DNA of 64,000 bases from Acanthococcus lagerstroemiae (taxonomy: Eukaryota; Arthropoda; Insecta; Hemiptera; Eriococcidae). Position numbers and translations under genes: made by a program. The stretch spans positions 26,197,321-26,261,320 of the forward strand of contig CM063109.1 of NCBI GenBank assembly GCA_031841125.1, given 5' to 3'. Below are positions 36,801-48,800 of the stretch, in pieces. The notes below the pieces were generated by a model. The model was given only the letters and a program-made list of their open reading frames with translations, ran no database searches and was not told the origin of the DNA. How positions within the stretch are numbered: the stretch's first letter is position 1; each line of letters starts with the position of its first letter.

Positions 36801-39800
36801 GATCTTTCTTTTCTTAATGTACGCAGATTTAATGCCGGCTCGCTGGTGCTGAAGAACCGGGATATCCATCCTTGCTTTTTCCAGCTAAAACAGAGTGATA
36901 ATAACACAGTGATAGCGAAGAACGATGTATTCATAAACGGGCTGAACCAGTCATTGGAAACGACCACGTCCAGGGAGGATATGTCGGCGATGAGAAGGTT
37001 AGTAGACCTATATCACTGGTGTTCACTTTCGGCTGTACTCTCAAATCGTCGAACTGAATTGAGAGCTTCATTTTCAGAGAACAAAAGTACAATCAGTTTT
37101 GAAATTTAGACTTTGCCGACAGGAAGCGATATGTCTGCAGCCATAGTGTTGGAACTCTGTGGCACATTTGATCAGGGACAAATACATATATGTCGACAGA
37201 AAAGCGCGCAAAAATTCATCTAAAGCTGATCAGCGCGTACATTTCTGTCGACGAAGTCAAAATTTGGAAACTGAATAGATAGTTCTCTAAAAGAATGTTT
37301 CGTTTCAATTGTTATTGAGCTTCTTGTTTTGGGAGCTCAATCTGTCTACGAGCTTTCAGTTTCACTGGTACTGTTTTACTCGAAGCCGGCCGTAATACGG
37401 TATTATATCTGCACAATAGTTTGGCTTTTTAATCGAAGAAAATACGATCTGTGAGCAATTATATACACTATAGCAGTTAAAGTATAGAATAGGTGCAAGT
37501 CATCGAGACGTGGAGATGAGAAAAAGCTGTTTTGGCTCGGCTCTTCGGTCTTCGGTGTTCGCGAATTCGGAACGATGATTTAGTAAACATGAAAAGCCAT
37601 TTTCTTTTATAGGCTCGCGAGAAGTTTGGAAGCCGTTTTTCTTAATTCAGTTTTAATTTCGTAAGTTATATATGTTCGGTCGGGAAACGATAACAATGTA
37701 TCTACGGCGCACTGTAGACTATGATTTTAGAAAATTAAAAGCTATACACCGGAGGCTCGTTCGAGACGTTGCTATACCCGTATCTGCTTTTATTTCTATT
37801 AGACGAATATTAGGTACGTGTACTGTGTTAAATTACGAATTACGGCCGGCTGGAAAATGGAACGATCAGTAATTCATTTTTCATCGAGTCCATTGAATGC
37901 CGAACCCAACTCTCATAGCACTAATAAAATCGATAAAGCGCGATATGATACTCCGATCCGAGTTGGTAGCTGTCGGATTATAGATCGAATCTAAATATCA
38001 GTTCTTACTGAGATTTTTCAAAAATAGAAAATACTTGTGGTTGCGTTTTCCTGCTCGAGGCGTATATGTTGCGTGGAACCCGCGAAAAAAGCATCTCACT
38101 TTATGCTCTTATTAGAAAATTCCATCACAGGTTGAGATTGAATTTCCAGAAGACTTATTTCTGTCGCCGGGAGTTAAACTGATCGTATAGCGGGTTATTC
38201 AAAACGTAAAATGATATTTTGTAAGAACGGGTTTGCGTGATGATTCCCAGTTGTTTCGTTCTTGAGCAAAATCAAATTTTTTTTTACAAAAAATAAATTT
38301 AAAAAATAGACCAACGGAAAACGGAAAGACTTTTCATTTCCGATTATTTTATCTTGAAACGAAAAAGATTCCAAGATTCTGTGTTTTGCAGTTGTTGAGT
38401 ACAGGTTTTCGAGAAAAAAATTTAGTATATTCTTTTATTTATTATTCTTGACAGAATCTTTCATGCATACGAAAGTAAACTTGTAGTACAATAATCTTCA
38501 CATTTGCTTGCTCCTGCTTTTTTAGAGATCATAATTAACCTGCTTTTCTGGAAATTTATTGGCATTTCTTCTTCCTCATAAATTCTGTTAATTAATTCTT
38601 ATAAATTTTTTAATACTTCTTCTCGTGCATTCTTCAATAACGCATCAGCAATTTCATCAACTCCTTCTAGTTTAGCTGTTTTCATTCCTTTCAGAGCTTT
38701 ATCAAATTCTGATCTCAAAATATGATCTCCTCTTTCTTCATATTCCACCCTACATATCTTCTCTTTCCCAGAGACGAAACTTGACTTTCAGTTTAGAGAG
38801 GTGGAGAAGGAAAATTTGCCGACAAATATTTTTGTAAACTAAAAATTTGCCGACAGAATTTTTTTTAAATTTGCGAATTTGCTGATTTTCTTATCAAAAT
38901 ATTTTTTAATTGAAAGAAATAGAAAAAAAAATTCTCAGAAAGTAAAAAATTCAAATGAACAGGTTTCCAAATTTGCCGACTGCCGAATTCGTCCATACGT
39001 AAATAGGTACAGATTGAAACCTTATTCCCAAGCATTCATATTTACGCACTTGAGCATACCCAAGTCTGGAAGGTTAAGCTGGAAGGATGTGAGAAATACT
39101 TGAGAGGAACATACAACTTTCTTTGCACATTAAGGTGGCCGTTATTTACTCTTGGTGATCTTTTTTTTTTCTGAATTTCCCCTGATTCGTCTCCTAAACT
39201 GGTTCCAATGAAATCAAAATTAAAAAAAAAAAAACCTACGAAGGTTTAGGTCGATTGGATTAGGGGAATCCGTTCCACAAGCTCCCTTTCGTTGTTATGG
39301 AGTTTTGACTTTTGTTCCCGACTAAATTTTCCTCTTATATTCACTAAGATCCAAGCCCGTATAGTTCACGTCAAGTTGGTGGACTGCACGTTGGTCGACT
39401 TACCGGTTGGTCGCACCAAGTTGGTCGAATTGCATGTTGGTCGACCGACTAGTTAGTCGCATCGACAGCAAAGTTGGTCGACAACATGTTGGTCGACCAA
39501 CTTGGTGCGACCAACCGGTAAGTCGACCAACGTGCAGTCGACCAACTAAGATAATCAGAAACAAATTCGCTGTCCTCGTAGTCCAGCACAACAGCTTGTA
39601 ACCGATCACAGGCGTCCCATACGCGACGCTTCTTTGCTGGAGGAGGGCCACCCGCGAGATCAGACTCACGTGTAACTTCGGATAGAATCTGCTCTCTGCG
39701 AAAATTTTCTATGGTTTCCCAAAGAGATTCGTGATAGCGGGTCGTTAGTAAATCGAAACCTCGATGCCATCCCTCAAGCGCATTATTTGTTCGGGTAAGC

Positions 39801-42800
39801 CCTTCGAGGGTCGTATCATAACAGTTCCATAGAGCCGGAGGATAAGGAGGCGTTTTACGAGTGCGTCTGCTTCGCAATGAACCTATCCACTGTTCTTCGA
39901 AGTATTTTTTGTAAGTCGACCAACTTTTTTTTTGGAAGTCGACTAACATGTCGGTCGACCGACTAGTAAGTCGACCAACATGTCGAGTCGACCAACGTGG
40001 TGCGACCAATTAGTAGTCGACCAACATGTCGGCACCCGCCCGTATATCAAACGATAGAACATTTGCTATCGGATTTAGCTTGTGACATTGGAAAATAAGT
40101 CTTTTGCTTTCAACTTTCAGATTTTAATAAAATGTTCAACTTTCTCAAATTTCAGGCTCTAGGTCAAACAGAGAATCTAGTAAAAACAGAATAGCCATTG
40201 AAATTCGAAATTCAACGTTTGCTACCGACTTTCAGATTTTCGAAATGTCTTCCATATTTTGGTTCATCCTTCCAGATAATGTTCGCTACTCAGCTTGAAA
40301 CCTTCGGCTTTTGACTGACTAGCCTCTGACAGGAGTCCAGGGTACTCCATTTTCAGGGAAAAAAATTGACTTTCAGTTTCGGTAGGTGGAGAAGAAAAAT
40401 TTGCCGCCAAATATTTTTTTTTAACTAAAAATTTCGCTGACAAAATTTAAAAAAAAAATTAATTTGTCGATTTTTAATCGAAATATTTTATAATTGAAAA
40501 AATAAAAATACAAACAAGCATTCATAAAAGTGAAAAATTCAAAAGAACAGTTTCGAAATTTACCAACTGCCAAATTATTGAGTGGGAGGGGGTGTTTTAA
40601 CCCCAATGCCCCTATATTTTCGTCCCTGTGTAAAACTCTTTAGATAGGTTCATTCAGACTTCGCTGAGACTTTCTTAGCTGCGTTCAAACTTATCAAATT
40701 CGTGACGGATCAAAGAGATGATCCAGTAGAGATGATTTGGAATGTGAGAATAAGAATTGAGTAGTTTTAATTCTCTCCCCTTCCCTTCACCAAAGAAAAC
40801 ATTGAAAATTATAGAAATATGGTTATGATCAAGGAAGAAAATACAAAAATGACCAAAACGACCTAAATGATGTAAATGATGAAAATAGAAGAAATGATGA
40901 AAGTCTACCTGCCTGCTAGTCTATCTGTCTGATGGAATAGCTGATTGACTATAATTGGTATGGAAACGTAATGAATATGTCCTAGAGTAGTCTCGAAGGG
41001 TTGCGAGGGCGAAGGAAGAGATCACTAATCAAGATTTGATATACCTAATCATTAACTTGCTCTCGAAACTCAGGCTATCATAATATACTGAAGCCCTCCC
41101 AGAGTTATTTCGAAATACGCCCAACTCTGATTATGACAGTGTGATTTGATAAGGCTTGGTTTAACATTCTTTTCTCTGCAAAACTCTCTTCCGAACTTGA
41201 TCGAACCACTGAAAAGCTCCTTTACAGAGATGCACCGTAAATATTTCGTTGGGAAAGGTATCCTAATTCCAACAACAAAATGTTTGCCTTGACCAAGAGT
41301 TTTCACTCTTCAAATCGCGCCAATTCAGGACCCGGTTTGAAGTTTTTGCTTTCCAGTACATCCGCAGAAGCGCAAATAGGGCTCAGAACTGGGGGGGGAC
41401 TTGAGCCCCCTTATTATGAAGCAACACCACTCCCTGCATAATTTTCTTTGGTAATCTTTCAGAGTTTGGGGCTATTAAAAGTTGTGGGGAGGGGGCTAAG
41501 CCCTCCCAAGCCCCACCTATTTGCGCCTATGTACATTCGCCTGATGCTTCGAATTTTCTATTTTTCGCCCCACTGATGGAAGTGTCCTAGACCTTTACCG
41601 TCTTCCTAAATTCCCCCTCGTAGAAAACTAAATTTTCAGAAATGAAATTTGACTTTCGGTATGGGGGACGGAGAAGAAAAATTCGCCGACAAATAATTTT
41701 CGAAAACTAAGAATTCGCCCACAAAATTTTTGAAAAATTGAAAATTTGCCGATTTTGTAATCGAAATATTTCTTAATAAACAAACAAACATTTATAAAAC
41801 ATGAAAAATTGAAATAAACAGTTTCAAAATTTGCCGACTGCCAACCTCCCCCCCCCCCCATAGTTTCGCCCCTGCTCTTTCCGTACAATTACTGATACAT
41901 GCTGCAATTTTATACAGTTTTTCAACATATCTCACCAATCGTTTTACTTTGTCTCTTTTAAGGTCTAATAATTTCCCTTTTTCATCCGTCAAATTATTTG
42001 TTTTCTTTCTTCATACTCCAAAATATCTTTTTACTCTTTTATATGCCTAATCGGGTTTCCCGCTTTCATTTGCTTCTCAGTTTTCTCGCAATTCTGATTA
42101 ATCCACTTTTGCCTTCTTACACTCTCTCATTATTTGATTTCTTAAAGCCTTATGTTCTTCCTTACTTTCTCTACAAAGGGTGGTCCAAAAGTCATCGCGC
42201 GACGTTCCCTACGGACTGTATGTGTGCGATCTAGTATAGCGCGACCGAACTAAAAGTGAAGTCTATTCAATTTTTCAGTCCAAAGAGACGAAAACGATCG
42301 CGCTTGCGTACATAGTCGCCGAGCTACAGTGGTTTGAAAAACTGTACTACTTACAAAGGGTGGTGCAAAAGTCATTACGCGACGCTCTATACAGACTACG
42401 TGCGCAATCTAGCGGAGCGCGACCGAACTAAAAGTGAAGTATGTTCAATTTCCAGTCGAAAGAGATGAAAACGAGCGTGCTTGCGTACATAGTCGCCGAG
42501 TTACAGCGGTTTTAAGTTGATGTGTTCGGATGTCGCCTACAAGCTAAACGCGTGTTGTACAAAATGAGTGTGGAAAGCGCGAATTTAAGAACGGAACAAC
42601 GATGGGTGATCCGGTATTGTGTTCGTCGTAGTCTGACATCAAAGCAGACCTGTGATGAAATGGAAGGCGTGTATGGTACGAGTCTGATGCCAAAGAGAAC
42701 AATTCAGCGGTGTTTACAAACTCATTTTGTACAACACGCGTTTAGCTTGTAGGCGACATCCGAACACATCAACTTAAAACCGCTGTAACTCGACGACTAC

Positions 42801-45800
42801 GTACGCAAGCACGCTCGTTTTCATCTCTTTCGACTGGAAATTGAACATACTTCACTTTTAGTTCGGTCGCGCTCCGCTAGATTGCGCACGTAGTCTGTAT
42901 AGAGCGTCGCGTAATGACTTTTGCACCACCCTTTGTAAGTAGTACAGTTTTTTATCTTTGTAGGATTGGGTACTTACCTACTCGAATTTAGTATTGGGTA
43001 CTAACATTTTAAGAAAGTTTTGTATATTTACTGTAAATTATTATAGCAGTGGTTACTTAAACGTAGTGATACTCACCATTTTGAAAAATTCATTTCTTTC
43101 GGTGTGGTTATTCGTATGTGTGGTGTGTCGGTCGGAAGTGTTAACGAATGAAATATTAATTTCATCGAAAGCCTAATGTTCAGTTCTTTCTCTAACGTCT
43201 GTACCAGCCTCTCAAAATTAGGCATTTTCTGATTAATTCCAATAATTTCTTCAATTGAAACGTCAATAGTGTCAACTTCTGATTAATTGTTTATCATTTC
43301 TATATGGTTCATTCGACTGGGCTAATAGGGTTTTTCATCTTTCAATGACAATCGTGTGAATTCAACATCCGAAGGTACAAGTTCCAAAATACGAATATTA
43401 CGAGCATCGATAAGGCACCTTCGTCCAAATTACAGGTCAAGAACGCAACTACAATATTTCAGCTACATCTCCGCCATTTTCCTGTCATTTCTTGTGCTCT
43501 GTCCCGAGCTGAGTGTGTCTCGCTCGACCCCTTGTACTCTGCACACCCTACTCGTACTTCTGCACAGAAATGGAACAAAAGAAACCTGCGTAAGTTATTA
43601 CCCCCTTTTAGGCTGAGTGTGTGCTTGTATTCACTCGACCCTCGAAGGTACGGTGTTGGGTGCGCGTTGACAACTTGACGCGTCCGGTCGGGAGCGCGTC
43701 TTCGCAGCCGCTATTTGATATTAAGTACACGATTTAAATTAATGGGCGAAAGGCTGGCGACTACATACGATGACGACGCGCTAGTGTTTCATATATATAT
43801 AGTAAAAAAAAAAAATGTTGTTGCAGCCTGGTCCATGGAATGCAATTCAACAGCAGCTGTCAGATACACGGTCCGTCAGCGGTCACGTTCGGTAGTCTTT
43901 TATCTCAAGAGCTTTCGCCGTCCGATGTGAATACCACGGACGACAGCAACAAAAGCCCGGTAATGCGTAATCCGGCCTTTTTACATTCGTCTTGTCCGCC
44001 GGCCATGCATAAATCATGCTTCTGCGTCCGACTAATAGCCGAGCATACCAAAATGCTGGAGGACTCGACGAAGGTGAGTGCCTACTTTCTAAGTATACCG
44101 ATTAAATTTCGCGTTCGTTCGCTTCTCCATCCCCGCAGACCAGGAGCGTATTCCCGTTAACGCGAATAGCCTACCTGGAATGGAAGGGGCTGCGAGGAAT
44201 CGATTAGTATCAAAGTAATGCTGAAAATTATTTCGCTCTAGTAACTTTCAGTTTTTTTTGTGTTTTTTTTGTGGGGGGAGGGAGCTTTTAGAGGATGGGG
44301 AAGCAAATTTTCCTAACCTCTCTATTTGCCGCCTGTGCGTGCTCTCCTGCGTGCGGGTAGCGCGACTTGCACCTCCTCTGAACGATTCAGGGCCCTTCTG
44401 AGCGGCTTGGAGTCCATCCAGTTTGAGATATAGTTCACTAGTAAAAAAAATTGCCTTTAAAAACAGTTTGAGAAATTCTTTTTAAATCCCCCCCCCCCTC
44501 CATTTTTATTTAGAATAATTGAACAATCGGACCAATACTATGTATATAAGTAATTACATTTACCACTCAGATCTTCGACAACTACACGGTTTTAACTGAT
44601 CTATACGGTGACCCTTTCCTCTCCCATGTATATTTTTGTATACATCGTCTTGCCTGGTTGCTTTCAGCGTAAAGCACTACGCGAACGTTTAAGGAACGTC
44701 TTTTGTCACCTATACACCTGTACTTACTGTATGTGATCCTTTCAAAACCACGTTCTTCTTCTTCTCATGACTCACTCTCCTTTGTATCCCTCAATCGGCC
44801 AGGCAAAACATCCGCTGAGTTTAGTTACAGTTTATTTTTAGCACAATTTTCAAAAATTTCGCGGAAAAGGAAATTTTTGAAGTTGTTTTATCCATAGTCG
44901 TGGATATAAGTGTTTTTTCCATAGAAAACGTGTCTATTGTCGTGGACAGAAGCCTGCCTCTCCTTAAATTTTGATACTCCTGTTCTGTAAACTTGTTGAA
45001 TATTCTGTACTACGTATGTAAACTAAGCCTGGGGGGGGGATACCAACTTACTCAGTTTTTGAAGAATATGACACATAATCCTTTTGTAGGGTGTGCCAAT
45101 TCACTTTTCCTTCTGCTGTATTCCAGAGCGCTTTCGGCTGTTATGCCATCATCAGTGGAGTACCCACTCCACTGATGATGGCATAACAGCCGAAAGCGCT
45201 CTGGAATACAGCAGAAGGAAAAGTGAATTGGCACACCCTACAAAAGGAATATAACCAAGTTCACTCACACTCCAAAATGGACACTAAAAATGACACATAA
45301 GCTAGGTGGGAATGAGCTTTGGAGCTTGTGGATTTGCCCATGGTTCCACACGCGGTCGAAAGCGTTGCTGGGGTGAATGTCTCGTCCTCCAGTGTCTGGG
45401 TGATGTGCACAACTCGGTGTATTTGTTCGATTGTAGAGTGCTTTTTCTCGAAGCCATACTGAAAGGATGGAAGGAGGGATTTCTTTTCGATTGTAGGTTT
45501 CATTCTGCTCAGAATGATCTGGAAAATTTTGGCGATGATAGGCAGAAGTGAAATAGGACGGTACGGGCTGAAGTTTTCAGCAGGTTTTCCTGGCTAGGAA
45601 TCTTTCTTAGTTATAATAAATTTTTTACGAGTAGCCATAACCATTTACCTGTAAACACTGATTTTTATAATAATGAAATGTACTAGGTCTTGGAAACATT
45701 TTTCTAATTTGAAAACACTTAGGAATGTAGCAATGGTCGTAATAACAGATGATTATCAATGTATCTTTCATTTTAAAAATTTTCGAAATTTGACCCGTTC

Positions 45801-48800
45801 ACCCCCTGAAGTTTTTATAATCATAAAAAAGTGATGGCATCAAATTTTCAGATATTTTGAATAATTTTTAAACGGTTCCTTAGAGTCTCAAAATTCAACA
45901 GAGAATTCGCGTAAGAATTTGTCAGCGAATACTTCATCGCCCAAAAACGTCTGTATATAAATCCCAGAGACGAAACTTGACCTTCAGTGTGGGGGGGGGG
46001 GATTTACCGACAGAATTTTTTAAAAATTTGAAAATATGTTTTATGTAAATACAGATCGGAACCATATCCCCCAATCATTCACATTTTTCGCATTTGAGCA
46101 GACTCAAGTCTGGGAGAGTAAGCTGGAAGGATGTTAGGAATACTTGAGAGGAACACTCAACTTTCTTTACACATTAAGGTGGTCGTTATTTACTCTTGGT
46201 GATCTTTTTTTCTGAATTTTCTCTGATTCGTCTACTAACCTGGTTCCAAGAAAATCAAAAAAAGAAAAACCTACAAAGTTTCAGGTCGATCGGATTAGGG
46301 GAATCCGTTCCACAAGCTCCCTTTCGTTGTTATGGGAAAAACACATGGAGTTTTGACTTTTGTTCCCGACTAAATTTCTCTCCTGTATTCATCAGGACCA
46401 AAGCCCGTAAATTAAACAATAGAACATTTGCTATCGAATTCAGCTTGTGACATTGGAAAATAAGTCTTTTGCTTTCAACTTTTAGATTTTTAATAAAATG
46501 TTCAACTTTCTCAAGTTTCAGGCTCTAGGTCAAACAGAGAATCTAGTAAAAACAGAATAGTCATTGAAATTCGAAATTCAACGTTTGCTGCCGACTTTCA
46601 GATTTTCGAAATGTCTTCCATATTTCAGTTTTGTTTTATCCTTCCACATAAAATGTTCGATACTCAGCATGAAACCTTCGGCTTTTGACTGACTAGCCTC
46701 TGACAGGAGTCCAGGGTACTTCATTTTCAGAAAAAAAAGAAAAAAGAATTGACTTTCAGTTTGGGTAGGTGAAGAAGAAGAATTTGCGGACAAATATTTT
46801 TTTTAAACTAAAAATTCGCTGACAAAATTAAAAAAAAAATTTTATTTGCCGATTTTGTATTCAAAATATTTTTAGTTGAAAGAAAAAATACAAACAAGCA
46901 TTCATAGAAATGAAAGATTCAAATGAATAGTTTCAAAATTTGCCAACTGCCAAATTATTGGGAGGGGGTGTTTCAACCCCCACACCCCCTATAGTTTCGT
47001 CCCTGTGTAAAACTCTTTAAGGTTCATTCAGACTTCACTGAGACGGGACTTTCTTAGCTGCGTTCAAACTTATCAGATTCGTGATGACGGATCAAAGAGA
47101 TAATCCAGAAGAGACGATTTGGAATGTGAGAATAAGAATTAAGTAGTTTCAATCCTCTCCCCGTCCCTTCACCAAAGAAAACATTGAAATAAATTATAGA
47201 ATTATGGTTATGATAGAAAACATACAGCAAGGTGAAAATACAAAAATGACCAAAACGACCAAACTTATGTAAATGATGAAAATGAAAGAAATGATGAAAG
47301 TCTACCTGCCTGCTAGTCTGTCAGTCTGATGGAATAGCTGATTGACTATAATTGGTATGGAAACGTTATGAATATGTACTAGAGTAGTCTCGAAAGGGTT
47401 GCGAGGGAAGAGATCACTAATCAAGATTTGATATGGCTAATCATTAACTTGCTCTCTAAACTCAGGCTATCATATACTGAGTTATTTTCAAATGCACCCA
47501 ACTCTGATTATGACAGTGTGATTTATTAAAGCTTGGTTTAACATTCTTTTCTCTGCAAAACTCTCTTCCGAACTTAACCAAGCCACTGAAAAGCTCCTTT
47601 ACAGAGATATACCGAAAATACGTCGTTGAGAAAGATATCCTAATTCCAACAACAAAATGTTAGCCTTAATCAAGAGTTTTCACTTTTCACATCGTGCCAA
47701 TTCGGGATCCGGTTTTGCCAGCTATTAGAAATTCAAAAATTTTCTAACTCCGCCAACAAATGAAGGTTTTTGCTTTTCAGATGCATCCGCCTGAGGCTTC
47801 GAATTTTTCATTTTTCACCCCACTGATAGAAAAGTATGCAACTGATGGAAGTTTCTTAGACCTTACCCGTCTTCCTGAATTCCCCCTCGTGGAAAACGAA
47901 ATTTTCAGAAAAAAAATTTGACTTTCAGTTTGCAGAGGTGAAGAAGTAAAATTTGCCGGAAAATATTTGTTGAAAAATTCGCCGATTTTGTAATCGAAAT
48001 ATTTTTTAATAAACAGAAAATAAACAAACAAATGTTAATAAAAAATGAAAAATTGAAATGAACAGTTTCAAAATTTGCCGATGGCCAAATTATTGGAGAG
48101 GGGGTGGTGTTTCAACCCCCCACATCCCCCTATAGTTTCGCCCCTGATAAAGTCTCTATCTTTCTTTTTATAGTTATGTGTTAAGTAGCTGTATGGTATT
48201 TCTTAAATATAGTTCCTGAAGTCAACCGGAAACCATGAAATCGTTTTTGACAAAAAACTGAGAAAAAATTACATACTGCGTAAAACACTAGAATGCATCA
48301 AATGTTGGACGATTAAAATCAAATAGTGAATCAATTAATGGAGATAACTGAAATGTGATGGCCTTCACCCAATGATTTATTCAATTTTAGTAATTGCGAT
48401 TATTCGGCCGATGAATCAAGTAATAAAATTCAATTCAGGGAAATCTTACAGAGCACAAAGTTCTCTATCAGAAATGGTATTCTGTTTTACTTAACTTTTA
48501 ATTCGTTTCTCAACTCAGTTAAAGTTTAATAAGCATTCTTGCAGAATTCAAAATTTTAAAATTTTAATTTTCAAATCTAATTGATAACTGATGCTTACGA
48601 AAATATTAGAAATAGATCTCATAGGTCACGTCTTCCATTACCAAACTGTCTTTGGTTGAAGTCTCTATCATTTTGCATCAGAGAGCGCAGCACTCGTTTG
48701 AAGACTTGCTAGCACAAGTGAGAATTTTCGCCCCACCTGATTATTGTCACCCCATTGATGGTATTCGGTATGGATTACATATGGTCACCTTGGTTTAAGT

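Larger units (their letters stand above)
38769..41874. mobile_element. hAT-type element family R, copy 1 (3,106 bp, with nested insertions)
   Basis: Ends CAGAGACGAAACT and AGTTTCGCCCCTG are inverted repeats; an exact 8-bp duplication CTCTTTCC flanks it (38761-38768 and 41875-41882). Related over most of its length to 45965-48146. Two insertions present here and absent there: a Mutator-like element (39364-40037) and a 167-bp hAT (41365-41531). Near the ends are repeated AATTTGCCGAC motifs. No hAT transposase. Confidence 0.92.

Noticed and set aside
39400..39669. ORFs over the GTTGGTCGAC repeats
   Set aside because: Low-complexity translations of the MULE terminal repeats; only the central part (39553-39906) has protein similarity.
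45052..45234. Minus-strand ORF with [14 protein letters not shown] and its mirror at 52820-53006
   Set aside because: The same peptide appears on both strands because of the perfect palindrome; it is a by-product of the hairpin element.
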